Shown here: piece by piece, positions 26,901 through 34,774 of the stretch
Position numbering within the stretch: the stretch's first letter is position 1
Layout of the letters: each line of letters opens with the position of its first letter
Origin: Acidobacteriaceae bacterium
Lineage (GTDB): Bacteria > Acidobacteriota > Terriglobia > Terriglobales > Acidobacteriaceae
Direction: 5' to 3'
Length of the DNA: 64,000 nucleotides
Assembly: GCA_003134435.1 (NCBI GenBank)
Contig: PLBE01000225.1
Span: 31,441 to 95,440 of the forward strand
Program-made: the position numbers and the translations under genes
Notes under the pieces: model-generated
Databases searched by the model: none
The model's input: only the letters and a program-made list of their open reading frames with translations
What the model was told of the DNA's origin: nothing

Positions 26901-27709
26901 AACTCGTTCGTCCCTGACTTGGTAACCACATTGACCACCGAACCCGAGTTGCGCCCATATTCCGCGTCGAAAGTGTTGGTGATCACGCGGAACTCTTCAA
27001 TGCTATCCGGCGAGGGCTGAACCGTCGGCAGGTTGGCGAAGAGGTCGTTCGCGTCGCCACCATTAACACTGAAATTGTTGGAGCGGCCGCGGCCGCCATT
27101 CACTGACACCGCACCCGGACTGTCGCTGCCATAAACAATCGTATTGCTCGAGCCCACCGTCGACATCACGCCCGGCTGCAACTGCAGAAGCTGATACGTG
27201 TCGCGCGAGTTGAGGGGCAGGTTCGAAACCTGGCGTGAATCCATGATCGCGCCCAGTTGCGTGCTGGTGGTATCCACCAGCGGCGCTTCCGAGGTCACTT
27301 CAACCGTCTCTTTCGTTTCGCCGATCTGCAATACCGCGTTGACCGTCACCACCTGGTTGAGATCGACCGTCACCCCCTTTTGCACGCTCGACTTGAATCC
27401 GGCAAGAGCGAATTCAAGGCGATAGGAGCCGACCGGAACCTGCGGAAAGCCATAATCGCCGCTCGCGCTGGAGATACTCTCATTGCTCTGGCCCGTGGCC
27501 TCATTGGTCAGCGTGACCTTCACGTTCGCCAGTACGGCCCCGCTGGAATCCGCCACCCGGCCCAGGATGCGTCCGCCGGTCCCCTGGCCAAACGCAAAAG
27601 TGGAACCGATCAGGCACAGCACCAGCACGGCACTCGCGGCCGAACTCAAAACGAGCAGCCAGCGGGACATCCGGAACGACTTCGGCATGGGCATGGAAGT
27701 GACGGGCAT
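23903..27709 (-). CDS. Oar-like TonB-dependent outer-membrane receptor
   Basis: 1268 aa. A signal peptide (MSRWLLVLSSAASAVLVLCL, cleavage near FAFGQ) is followed by a carboxypeptidase-regulatory-like beta domain (GRILGRVADSSGAVLANVKV). The plug is next (NLPLNSRDTYQLLQLQPGV, VSVNGGRGRSNNFSVNGGDA), then VVNVVTKSGTNELHGSMYEF, which begins the barrel, ending in the usual aromatic residue (FALKFYF). Such giant receptors are a mark of Acidobacteriota and their ligands are mostly unknown. ATG 27709 has GGAGG nine bases upstream; earlier and later ATGs exist. It is the first minus-strand gene below the divergent control region and just above the amine catabolic genes, hence a candidate uptake receptor. 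Confidence 0.9.
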   Translation of the reverse strand: MPVTSMPMPKSFRMSRWLLVLSSAASAVLVLCLIGSTFAFGQGTGGRILGRVADSSGAVLANVKVTLTNEATGQSNESISSASGDYGFPQVPVGSYRLEFALAGFKSSVQKGVTVDLNQVVTVNAVLQIGETKETVEVTSEAPLVDTTSTQLGAIMDSRQVSNLPLNSRDTYQLLQLQPGVMSTVGSSNTIVYGSDSPGAVSVNGGRGRSNNFSVNGGDANDLFANLPTVQPSPDSIEEFRVITNTFDAEYGRNSGSVVNVVTKSGTNELHGSMYEFFRNKVLNASNYCLTEAADGLPCQKPQFNQNQFGGTLGGPIKKDRTFFFASYEGRRVRQGIQSPAVTVPTAQERPSSTNLVNGQIVANFADVNPQAATPFTGALTNSALLTNRPGCQAANTAVNPGAPAIADNVPYASIFPNGQIPLACMDATAVDLLQFVPGAPNGGNLVSTVPARAIRGDQFTVKIDHRISDKQNLSVYYYFNDDRTLNPFADFELTGADVPGFGSIVAERFQQWNITHTWTINNSMVNEFRFNYNREGQGTFQHPANTSLVSNACPAAPAWLSGVTGNPACFYGDGSADPNGSLYGIHPFLGASREGLPSIAVSGGFSLGNDSEGELPQVGNSFQLADSLTKVSGNHTYKFGVDFRRQQFNQFYYYNINGTFNFYGGGPNDPGAYASDGVTQNLYPNYLLGLPDSFNEGSAQVENVRNTGLYLYAQDSWKIRPNLTLNYGLRWELNTPLADKAQHVETFRPGQMSTVYPCANTIVSGGATDCTSQDAVGLVVPGDPGVPAGMTQTYYKAFAPRIGISWSPGNSGKTSIRAGWGLFYNPVEQLVLAQFGAEPPFGGSTLVNETQFNLPFLGQDGVTTYLNPFNGVISPKRGTAQDWATFEPIDLFGDFQPHMRSQYSAQYNLTIQRELARDMKLEVGYVGSQGHRLLATHDINYSNPQTCLDIDTIQGAGTCGPFGEDAAYSVTVPNGFNFHMPNGTVLAGNGQTLTFVGLRPYSSPQCNALTGTGCPASGIPVFTSIFAQDTIASSAYNSLQISLDKRFARGLQFTAAYTWSKSIDEASSFEGILNPLPGARNYSPSLFDARDRFVVSYYWDVPAKKYEGLAGKLLDGWAFSGITTYQTGFPIRITSDADNELMNSADFEYPGEPNQIAPFSWQRPQKNQGYYFNNSTIFSNAGILGYVGNAPRTICCGPGISETDVAVEKLIPVSEHTHFEFRGELFNVFNHTQFYNPDGIITDGSQFGQVTQVKDPRLAQFALKFYF

Positions 27710-27760
27710 GGAACAGATCCTCCAGATCTCGGGGGCCAAATTTGTTAGATCCGATTCAGC

Positions 27761-27788
27761 TTGCGTGCGCGACGAACCTTGCTATAAT
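27761..27788 (+). promoter_or_regulatory. Sigma70-type promoter for the regulator
   Basis: TTGCGT (27761-27766), a 16-bp spacer, then a consensus TATAAT (27783-27788). Transcription would start near 27795 and leave a leader of about 125 bases before the regulator ATG at 27920. It lies in the 210-bp gap shared with the divergent TonB receptor gene. Confidence 0.6.
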
Positions 27789-27892
27789 CGCGCAAGGTTA
27801 GAGAATCCGCAGCCCCCTGTCAAGCGGAAAAGTGTAGCGAAAAAAGTATAACGAAAAGCGCGCTGCGACCCGCAGGCACCTTCGAAACTAGT

Positions 27893-27903
27893 ATTTCAGA
27901 AAT
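27893..27903. promoter_or_regulatory. AT-rich dyad, possible regulator operator
   Basis: ATTTC-A-GAAAT is a perfect inverted repeat, 16 bases before the regulator ATG in an AT-rich stretch of an otherwise GC-rich genome. Autoregulation of the MerR/XRE/cupin gene would fit. I found no clear second copy in the amine cluster, so this is tentative. Confidence 0.3.
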
Positions 27904-27919
27904 CATATTTTCAAAAGTC

Positions 27920-28714
27920 ATGCCCGGCGACGGACAAGTTTATCTCAAAATCGGTGACGTGGCCCGCTTAGTGGGGATTTCTCCGTCGGCGATTCGAGCC
28001 TGGGGAAACCTCGGACTCACGCGCCCGCGCCGCACCACCAGCCGCTATCGTCTCTACACCGAAGACGACGTGCGGTTGCTGAAAAAAGCCCGCTATCTGC
28101 GCCAGGTCCGCGGCCTCAATGCCGCTGCCATCGTGCAAATGCTGAAGCAGCAGGGCGCCATCCAACCTGCCGCCGGCGCGACCACTGCACTTGGCGTACG
28201 GCTCCGCCGCTTGCGCACCCAGCGCGGCCGCAGTCTCGCCGAAGTTGCCAAGGCCGCTGGAATTTCGACCGGATTCCTCAGCGCCATCGAACGCTCACAG
28301 ATGAGCGCCTCCGTCGGCACACTGCGCAGGCTAGCACGCTACTATCGCACCAACATCCTTGATTTTTTCGATGCGACGGAATTGAATACCCGATTAGTGC
28401 GCCCCGCCAAACGCAAAGTGCTCGAAGCCGGACCCGGCGTCCGCATGGAGTTGCTCGCCTGGGGCAACAAGGTCATGGAACCCCATCTTTTTCGCATTCA
28501 ACCAAATGCCGGCAGCGGCGAATCCTATGCCCACGAAGGCGAGGAGTTTCTCTTCGTTCTTCGCGGAGAGTTGAAGATCGCGCTTGACCACGAGGAGTAC
28601 CATCTGAAGCGCGGCGATAGCTTCTACTTTGAGAGCGCCACGCCGCACCATTGGAAAAATCCCGGCCGCACCGAGACCTGGCTCTTGTGGGTCAATACGC
28701 CGCCGACGTTCTGA
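27920..28714 (+). CDS. Three-domain regulator: MerR HTH, XRE HTH and cupin
   Basis: 264 aa. Residues about 8-65 form a MerR-type winged HTH (YLKIGDVARLVGISPSAIRA, then SRYRLYTEDDVRLLKKARYL). About 91-143 is an XRE/lambda-repressor HTH (LAEVAKAAGISTGFLSAIER). About 183-258 is a small cupin with YAHEGEEFLFVLRGELK and GDSFYFESATPHHWKNPG, which hold the usual metal/ligand residues. XRE-cupin proteins such as PuuR sense polyamines or amino acids; a MerR domain in front is unusual. The gene is divergent from the TonB receptor and lies 62 bases upstream of the Pot importer, so it probably controls both. ATG 27920 lacks a clear ribosome site. Confidence 0.9.
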   Translation: MPGDGQVYLKIGDVARLVGISPSAIRAWGNLGLTRPRRTTSRYRLYTEDDVRLLKKARYLRQVRGLNAAAIVQMLKQQGAIQPAAGATTALGVRLRRLRTQRGRSLAEVAKAAGISTGFLSAIERSQMSASVGTLRRLARYYRTNILDFFDATELNTRLVRPAKRKVLEAGPGVRMELLAWGNKVMEPHLFRIQPNAGSGESYAHEGEEFLFVLRGELKIALDHEEYHLKRGDSFYFESATPHHWKNPGRTETWLLWVNTPPTF

Positions 28715-28776
28715 GTACACATTAAGAATCGCCCCTATGCGCCGTATCTCTATTCGATCGGGAGGGAGACTTAACC

Positions 28777-29847
28777 ATGTTCCGTAAACCAACCTTCGCC
28801 CTGTTCGCCGCGCTGCTGGTCATCTTCTGCTTCTGCGCATCGTGCGCCCGGAAAACTCCCACCCTCAACCTGCTGGTGTGGGAAGGCTACGCCGACCCCG
28901 GGTACGTCAAGGCTTTCGAAGAAGCGAACCACTGCAAAGTGTCGGCTTCCTACATGGGTTCGAGCGACGAACTTGTCGCCAAGCTCCGGGGAGGCAGTTC
29001 CGGCAACTACGATGTGATTTCTCCATCAAGTGACGTCGCCACCATGATCGCGGCCTCAGGACTGGCCGCGCCCCTCGATCTCGGCAAACTCCCCAGCTAT
29101 GGCCAGCTTTCGCCCCAGCTTACTTCGCTCTCGCTGGTCCGCATAAAAGGCGATGTCTATGGCGTGCCCTTCATGTGGGGCCCCGACCCCATGATCTACG
29201 ACACCAGTGCCTTCCCTCAGCCGCCCGAAAGCTGGAACGCCATGTGGGATCCGAAACTGAAGGGTAAAGTTTCCGTGTGGGACGACCTCTCCACCGTCTA
29301 CATGGCGGCGCAAGTTCTTGGCTACGATCAACCCGATCCGGCCCATCTCTACAACCTCAGCGACCAGGAACTCGATGCCGTGAAAAAGAAGTTGATTGAA
29401 TTGAAGCCCAACATCCGCAAGATGTGGTCCACCGGAGGCGAGTTGACCAATCTTTTCCAGAACCACGAAGTGGTCATCGCCATGGGCTGGCCCCTCATGA
29501 CCAACCAGTTGCGCAAAAGCAATTTCCCCGTCGGCGAAACCATCCCCAAGGAAAACACCACCGGCTGGATCGATCACCTCATGATCACGGCCGGCAGCGA
29601 AAACAAAGATCTCGCCTACAAATTTCTCGAGTTCATGATCCAGTCCGGTACCCAGAAAAAAGTCACCGACGTGACCGGATACACGCCAGCTAATCCGCGA
29701 GCCGCGCAGTCGATGACGCCCGATGAAGTCAAAAACCTGCACCTCGACGACGTGGACAATTACCAGCGGCGCCTTTATTTCTGGCAAAATGTTCCCCGCC
29801 GCGCCAAGTACAACGAAATCTGGAACGAGGTAAAAGCCACCCAATAG
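28777..29847 (+). CDS. potD: Polyamine-type ABC substrate-binding lipoprotein
   Basis: 356 aa. It has an N-terminal hydrophobic segment with a Cys (FCFCASCARK) that looks like a lipobox, then a PotD/PotF-type binding fold: LNLLVWEGYADPGYVKAFEE, YDVISPSSDVATMIA, GVPFMWGPDPMIYDTSAFPQ, GWPLMTNQLRK and AYKFLEFMIQSGTQKKVTDV. Asp and Trp residues in such positions bind the amino groups of putrescine or spermidine in known members; I have not aligned them. A very strong GGGAGGGAG ribosome site precedes ATG 28777. It is the first gene of the importer, followed by potA 78 bases on. The exact polyamine is inference. Confidence 0.88.
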   Translation: MFRKPTFALFAALLVIFCFCASCARKTPTLNLLVWEGYADPGYVKAFEEANHCKVSASYMGSSDELVAKLRGGSSGNYDVISPSSDVATMIAASGLAAPLDLGKLPSYGQLSPQLTSLSLVRIKGDVYGVPFMWGPDPMIYDTSAFPQPPESWNAMWDPKLKGKVSVWDDLSTVYMAAQVLGYDQPDPAHLYNLSDQELDAVKKKLIELKPNIRKMWSTGGELTNLFQNHEVVIAMGWPLMTNQLRKSNFPVGETIPKENTTGWIDHLMITAGSENKDLAYKFLEFMIQSGTQKKVTDVTGYTPANPRAAQSMTPDEVKNLHLDDVDNYQRRLYFWQNVPRRAKYNEIWNEVKATQ

Positions 29848-29856
29848 CCCGTTGTG

Positions 29857-29876
29857 GCGGGGACGCTCCCGTCCGC
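29857..29876. repeat. REP-like palindrome between potD and potA
   Basis: GCGGGGACGCTCCCGTCCGC contains GGACG-CTCC-CGTCC. Its flank GTCCGCGAAATG is identical to the flank of the copy at 36997-37014. It lies in the only non-overlapping spacer of the importer operon. Confidence 0.65.
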
Positions 29877-29925
29877 GAAATGTAAGCAGTACCAGGCAAC
29901 AATATCTATTCCGTTAGCTATATCT

Positions 29926-31089
29926 ATGGCAACGATTGCAGAATCCGTAGCAGGCAGCGGCGGTGAGCTAAACTCCACGTCTTTGCTGTCCATTCGCTCA
30001 GTAGCGAAACACTTCGGCAAAAACGTCGTCCTGCGCGACATCTCGCTCGAAATCACCGAAGGCGAATTCCTCACTATCCTCGGCGAAAGCGGGTCGGGCA
30101 AAACTACACTTCTGCGAATTCTCGCTGGCTTCGAGCAGTCCACCTCCGGAGAAGTCTGGATGCAGGGCGAACGCCTCGATACCCAGCCTCCCTATCGCCG
30201 CCGCGTCAACACCGTCTTCCAGCACTACGCGCTCTTCCCTCACATGACGGTCGAACAAAACGTCGGCTACGGATTAGCCATCGCCAAACGTCCTGCCGCC
30301 GAAGTCGAGTCCCGCGTCGCCGAAGCCCTGGCCAAGGTCAAAATGTCCGCCTACGCCAAGTCAAAGCCCTCAAAGATCAGCGGCGGACAGCAGCAACGCA
30401 TCGCCCTCGCCCGCGCGCTGGTGAATCGCCCGCGCCTCCTGCTGCTCGATGAGCCGCTCTCCGCGCTCGACGCCAACCTGCGCCGCCAGATGCAGGTCGA
30501 ACTCAAAGCCCTGCAGCGCGAAGTCGGCATCACGTTCATCTTTGTCACTCACGACCAGGAAGAAGCGATGGTCATGTCCGATCGCATCGCCCTCCTGCGC
30601 TCCGGCGAACTCGAACAGGTTGCTACCCCGCGCGAAATTTACAACCGCCCCGCAACCTCCTACACCGCCCAGTTCATCGGACACACGAATCTTTTAAAGG
30701 CCGACGTCCGCCACGGCACCGCCTATTGCCCGCCGCTGCAATGGCTAACTTCCGTGCCCGACGGCGTCGCCCTTTTCTCGCTCCGTCCAGAGTGCATTCG
30801 TCCCGCCAGCGCCTCCCCCGCCGCCACCGGCTCTCCCGCGCTCCCAACTACCGTTCGTTTCCGCGCCCACCTCCGCGACCAGGCCTTCCACGGAGCCACC
30901 GACCTCCTCCGCGTCGAATCCGATGGCGGTCTCATCCTCACCATTCGCACCGCCAGCCGCGATCTGCCAAATTCCGAGGCCCCGTTGGAGTTCGAGTTCT
31001 CCGCCGCCGATGCCGTACCCGTCCGCGCCACCAGCCTCGGCTCCAACTCCGAGTCGATTCTCGGCTCCAATGAAGAGGACCGCGCCTGA
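29926..31089 (+). CDS. potA: Polyamine ABC transporter ATPase
   Basis: 387 aa. Walker A is LGESGSGKTTLLRILAGF, Q-loop FQHYALFPHMTVEQNV, signature KISGGQQQRIALARAL, Walker B LLLLDEPLSALDANLRRQ and switch His FVTHDQEEAMVMSDRIAL. After residue about 250 there is a TOBE-type regulatory domain, as in PotA. It powers the permeases encoded next. ATG 29926 (MATIAESVAG) was chosen; the longer frame from 29854 begins inside the REP-like element. The stop overlaps the ATG of potB. A low-complexity Ser/Ala/Pro stretch (about 290-305) marks the linker inside the C-terminal domain. Confidence 0.93.
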   Translation: MATIAESVAGSGGELNSTSLLSIRSVAKHFGKNVVLRDISLEITEGEFLTILGESGSGKTTLLRILAGFEQSTSGEVWMQGERLDTQPPYRRRVNTVFQHYALFPHMTVEQNVGYGLAIAKRPAAEVESRVAEALAKVKMSAYAKSKPSKISGGQQQRIALARALVNRPRLLLLDEPLSALDANLRRQMQVELKALQREVGITFIFVTHDQEEAMVMSDRIALLRSGELEQVATPREIYNRPATSYTAQFIGHTNLLKADVRHGTAYCPPLQWLTSVPDGVALFSLRPECIRPASASPAATGSPALPTTVRFRAHLRDQAFHGATDLLRVESDGGLILTIRTASRDLPNSEAPLEFEFSAADAVPVRATSLGSNSESILGSNEEDRA

Positions 31090-31937
31090 TGTTCTCCCGC
31101 GCCTACCGCACCGCCATCACCGTCCCCCCACTGGTCTGGGTCGCCGTTTTTTTACTCGTTCCCTACCTGCTGATGTTTTGCTACAGCTTCTGGTCTGTCT
31201 CCGACTCTGGGACAATCGTGCATTCATGGAATCTCGACAACTACCACGAACTCCTCAACAAGCCGGTTTACTGGCAGACCCTGCTGCGCTCCATGTGGAT
31301 CGCCGCCCGGGTGATGTTCTTCTCCATGCTGCTCGGCTATCCCCTCGCCTACCTCCTCTCGTTCCACGCCGGAGGCAGAAAAGATCTCTACTATCAACTC
31401 GTCATCATTCCACTGTGGGTGAGCTACCTGGTCCGCGCCTACGCCTGGAAGACGATTCTCGGCACCGATGGCGTTCTCAACACGCTGCTGCAATATGCGC
31501 ACCTAACCAGTCATCCGCTGGACTTCCTGCTCTACAGCCCCTTTGCCGTAGTACTTACATTGACGCACATCTACACGCCGTTCACCTTCCTCCCCATCTA
31601 CGCCTCGCTCGAACACATTCCCCGCAATCTGGTCGAAGCCTCCCACGATCTCGGAGCCACGCCCGCCCAAACTTTCTGGCGCGTGATCTTTCCGCTCTCC
31701 ATTCCCGGAGTTCTGGCCGGAGCCACCTTCGCCTTCGTGCTCAGCCTCGGGGACTTCCTGGCCCCGCTCCTGCTCGGCGGTCCCAGCGGCATCATGATCT
31801 CCAACATCGTCGTCAGCCTCTTTGGAGCCGCCTACAACTGGCCCCTGGGCGCAGCCATTTCGCTGTGCATGCTAACCCTCGTACTCGGCCTGATCTTTTT
31901 GTCGGAACGCCTGGAAAAGAAGTGGAGCTTCTCATGA
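31089..31937 (+). CDS. potB: Polyamine ABC transporter permease, PotB type
   Basis: 282 aa with six membrane helices. It starts with YRTAITVPPLVWVAVFLLVP and the conserved EAA cytoplasmic loop reads LVEASHDLGATPAQTFWRVI, the coupling site for PotA. LPIYASLEHIPRNLVEASHD is the usual run-in. The ATG overlaps the stop of potA and the end overlaps the start of potC by four bases, so the three are translationally coupled. It forms the inner-membrane channel with PotC. Confidence 0.93.
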   Translation: MFSRAYRTAITVPPLVWVAVFLLVPYLLMFCYSFWSVSDSGTIVHSWNLDNYHELLNKPVYWQTLLRSMWIAARVMFFSMLLGYPLAYLLSFHAGGRKDLYYQLVIIPLWVSYLVRAYAWKTILGTDGVLNTLLQYAHLTSHPLDFLLYSPFAVVLTLTHIYTPFTFLPIYASLEHIPRNLVEASHDLGATPAQTFWRVIFPLSIPGVLAGATFAFVLSLGDFLAPLLLGGPSGIMISNIVVSLFGAAYNWPLGAAISLCMLTLVLGLIFLSERLEKKWSFS

Positions 31938-32767
31938 GCGCAACCACTCCGATAAAGAGTCCCCGCTGGCTCACGGCCCACGCCCTCGCCGTCTTCGCCT
32001 TCCTCTATCTCCCCATCGTCATCCTCATCCTTTATTCTTTCAACGGACAAGGCGTAGGCGGCTTTCCCCCGCGCAACCTCACCTTCAACTGGTATCGCAT
32101 CCTGTTTAACGATGCCCCCATCTGGGATTCCGTCCTCAACAGCCTGCTGGTGGCCGCCGCCGCCATGCTCATCGCCCTGCTCTTCGGAATCCCCGCCGCG
32201 CTCGCACTTGATCGCGCCCAATTCCCCGGCAAAGCCCTCTTCCGCCGCCTGGTTCTACTGCCGCTGATTCTCCCCGGCATCATCACCGGCCTCTCGCTCT
32301 CGATGCTATTCCGAGTAGCCGAAGTAAAACTAAGCCTGCTAACCATCATCCTCGGCCACGGCACCGCGCTCATCTCCGTAGCCACCACCGAGGTCTTTGC
32401 CGGATTGCAGAAGCTCAACCGCGCCCAGGAAGAAGCCTCCCTCGACTTAGGCGCGACTTACTGTCAAACCTTCTGGCGCATTACCGTCCCCAATCTCAAG
32501 CTCTCCATCATCGGAGCGGCGCTCCTCATCTTCACCCTTTCCATGGACGAAATCGCCGTCAGCTTCTTCCTCATCGGCCGCGACAACACTCTCCCCCTCG
32601 AAATCTGGGGCCGCCTCCGCCGAGGCATCACCCCGGAAATCAACGCCATCTCAACTATCATTTTTTTGTTTTCGCTGATAGCAATCGTCTTTTGGTATCG
32701 CCTGCGAACGCGGGCGGAAGTAACTCCAGAAATCGGCGCGGAGTTAGTCGAAACTGCGAAGCACTGA
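31934..32767 (+). CDS. potC: Polyamine ABC transporter permease, PotC type
   Basis: 277 aa, six helices: LAVFAFLYLPIVILILYSFN first, and the EAA loop AQEEASLDLGATYCQTFWRI near residue 170. LIFTLSMDEIAVSFFLIGRD near the end is very typical of PotC/PotI. ATG 31934 overlaps the TGA of potB (ATGA). The same frame is open from 30923 but upstream parts lie inside potA and potB and are shadows. This is the last gene of the importer; the next gene is on the opposite strand. Confidence 0.93.
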   Translation: MSATTPIKSPRWLTAHALAVFAFLYLPIVILILYSFNGQGVGGFPPRNLTFNWYRILFNDAPIWDSVLNSLLVAAAAMLIALLFGIPAALALDRAQFPGKALFRRLVLLPLILPGIITGLSLSMLFRVAEVKLSLLTIILGHGTALISVATTEVFAGLQKLNRAQEEASLDLGATYCQTFWRITVPNLKLSIIGAALLIFTLSMDEIAVSFFLIGRDNTLPLEIWGRLRRGITPEINAISTIIFLFSLIAIVFWYRLRTRAEVTPEIGAELVETAKH

Positions 32768-32814
32768 CGCGAGCGAGTATCTAGCTCTACCGCTCTTCGT
32801 ATAATCAAGGAGCC

Positions 32815-32863
32815 GGGGTGCAACTTCTCGCGTTTGTCGGGACGTGGCCAATCGAACTGCCGA
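32815..32863 (+). repeat. Imperfect direct repeat, left copy beside porin gene
   Basis: GGGGTGCAACTTCTCGCG, a divergent middle, then AACTGCCGAC. The same two blocks (GGGGTGCAACTCCTCGCG and AACTGCCGAC) recur at 34775-34826, so the pair brackets the porin gene and the GloVer remnant. Confidence 0.5.
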
Positions 32864-32922
32864 CACCTTACGGAACGGGGCGGCTCCGTTACCACCCAGT
32901 CTCCAATTCAAGGATGTTTAGC

Positions 32923-34380
32923 TCAAAAGTGGATTATCAGGTCGCTCGCCACGGTCAGCTGATTCCGCCGCCGTCCGTTGTCGTAGGCTCTTTCGTCCCA
33001 GGCCCGCTCGAAACGCAACTCGGGACGCAGCTGAATTGTGCTGCCAATCCAGTGGCACCACGTAATCGAGTTCTCCGAGTATTTCGTGGCATAGCCTGTG
33101 CGCTGCCCTTTCTTGTCGTTCAGAAAGTCGCTGCGAAACGACAGGAAGTCATGCGCCGACAGTTCCTTCTGCAGAAAGTTCACGACCGCATATTCCGGAG
33201 CCGTGCAACGCTGCTCTCCCGCTAGACAAGCAGCGGGATTCGCGCCTGCTTCGGGCTTAATGCTGCCTCCAATCGCCGGCACGTCGCGCTCGTACATGTA
33301 CCAGGACTCGGTCGCCATGTGCACCGTCTTCGAAAATTTGTGATACCAGGTCGTATCGTACTGCTGCAGATTGTTGTAGGCGTACTTAGCGCCATTAATG
33401 CCGTTGGCACAGACATAGAAATTGTCGTTCACCGTCTGGGTCGTATAGCTCACGCAGGCGGTCCCGGAAGGTTTGGCATCGGGCGTCCACGGGGCAACGT
33501 CGTGGCCGTCGGTGATCCCTAGCTGAATCAGCCACTGGTCGTTCAGTTTGACCGTCGCCATCAAACCCGTATCCGTGAAGGGGTCAATCGAATACAAAAG
33601 CGAGTGGCTGAAGGTGTAGTTGTTGGGCGCCAATTGGGCTTCGATACCAGGCACCGAGATGAAGCGGCCCAGCCGCAGATTCATGCCCGAAGCAACTTGC
33701 GGAATGTAGAGGTCGAGATATTCCAGCGTCGGATCAAAACCATATTGATGATGGTCGTTGAGCAACTGGCTGCTGCCGTAGCCCTTCGCCGTCGTGTAGC
33801 GATAGTCGGTGCCATACAGCGCGGTTAGGTGGAATCCCCAGTCCAGGTGATCCTGCTGCACGGAATCGGGCAAGCGCTCGGCATAGAGGACGAATTGATT
33901 CAACTGAAAGCGATTGGAGTAGACGTCGTTGGCTTCGGGCGCATTGCTGTTCTTGGATGTACTGAAATTGAGCGTTGGATCGAGCCATCCATAAAGCTTG
34001 GTGCGGCCGCGAGCCTGGTTGATGGCGGTCATCAGGGGATAGCTGTTCGAGTCCGGTTCGCCGATTACGGGCGCGCCGCCGTAAGACCAGTCGGAATTGG
34101 GAAAGGGAGGCGACTCAAGCGGCGACGGAAGGCCGCGACGGGCGGGAGCAGGCGCGGAAGCGGACGACGAAGCCGGCGGCGGCGACCAGTCCTGGCGGTA
34201 GAAGTCCGCCCAGCGCGCGAAGAACCCCTTTGGCTTGGAAGCGCCCGGCCGCGGAGCATCCGGTAGCGGGGCGATCGTCTGATCTAACGGTTGCGCTATC
34301 GAAAAGCTGCAACATAGAAACGAAATGCTGACCAATAGCAGGGAGTATTGCCGGCAGAAAGAATCGTTCTTCGGACGCAT
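32923..34380 (-). CDS. Outer-membrane beta-barrel porin (BBP2-like)
   Basis: 485 aa with a signal peptide (LLLVSISFLCCSFSIAQPLD). A Pro/Ala/Ser-rich N-terminal linker (WSPPPASSSASAPAPARRG) leads into a barrel of alternating strands: LYGWLDPTLNFSTS, FQLNQFVLYAERLPDSV, LYIPQVASGMNLRLGRFISV and LIQLGITDGHDVAPWTPDAK. It ends TVASDLIIHF with a terminal Phe, as outer-membrane barrels do. This is the pattern of the outer-membrane beta-barrel (porin, BBP2-like) proteins of Terriglobia. Solute unknown. It is convergent with potC, and a link to the amine importer is possible but not supported by operon structure. Confidence 0.82.
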   Translation of the reverse strand: MRPKNDSFCRQYSLLLVSISFLCCSFSIAQPLDQTIAPLPDAPRPGASKPKGFFARWADFYRQDWSPPPASSSASAPAPARRGLPSPLESPPFPNSDWSYGGAPVIGEPDSNSYPLMTAINQARGRTKLYGWLDPTLNFSTSKNSNAPEANDVYSNRFQLNQFVLYAERLPDSVQQDHLDWGFHLTALYGTDYRYTTAKGYGSSQLLNDHHQYGFDPTLEYLDLYIPQVASGMNLRLGRFISVPGIEAQLAPNNYTFSHSLLYSIDPFTDTGLMATVKLNDQWLIQLGITDGHDVAPWTPDAKPSGTACVSYTTQTVNDNFYVCANGINGAKYAYNNLQQYDTTWYHKFSKTVHMATESWYMYERDVPAIGGSIKPEAGANPAACLAGEQRCTAPEYAVVNFLQKELSAHDFLSFRSDFLNDKKGQRTGYATKYSENSITWCHWIGSTIQLRPELRFERAWDERAYDNGRRRNQLTVASDLIIHF

Positions 34381-34522
34381 AGATATAGTTCACGCATAAG
34401 TTGTGACGCGCACCAGATGAGTCTACTAGCGTAGTGCGTTGAAAATGCGACGATTTTGTCTCGCCTCGAGCCGTGCGAATTTCGGCGTTTGACGGGGAAG
34501 TCACAGGCGCGCTTCCGGTAAC

Positions 34523-34666
34523 GAAACTGTTCTCCACAGCTTCCATCAGTCGGATGGGCAAATGCCCCTTAGCAGTCTGACGCTGGACTCCGATGGCACT
34601 CTCTACGGCACAACCTACTTCGGCGGAAAGTACGGCGGAGCTGTGGTGTACAAAATCGCTCCTTAG
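34523..34666 (+). pseudogene. 3' remnant of a GloVer-repeat protein
   Basis: An open frame without a start encodes ETVLHSFHQSDGQMPLSSLT, then DSDGTLYGTTYFGGKYGGA and VVYKIAP before a TAG at 34664. This is one full unit of the GloVer/choice-of-anchor repeat (ETVLHSF ... DGxLYGTT ... VVYKI.P) found in long exported acidobacterial proteins. Stops occur in frame just upstream, and no upstream part exists, so only the last repeat survives. It sits between the porin gene and the right-hand direct repeat, which points to deletion or recombination here. Confidence 0.7.
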
Positions 34667-34774
34667 GAGCATTCCTGGTTTCGGGCGCGTGGACCGCCAT
34701 CTCCGGCGGGGCGGCCCCATTTCCTCCACGAAATCAACTTGCTCCGCCCTTCACCATTGACGGGGGAGTTACGC

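Noticed and set aside
29854..29925. Earlier GTG start for potA
   Set aside because: It begins at the REP-like element and its translation does not look like a PotA N-terminus.
30923..31933. Upstream part of the potC frame (a 614-codon open frame)
   Set aside because: It overlaps potA and potB in another phase and is Pro/Arg/Ser-rich without motifs; potC proper starts at 31934 with an ATGA overlap.
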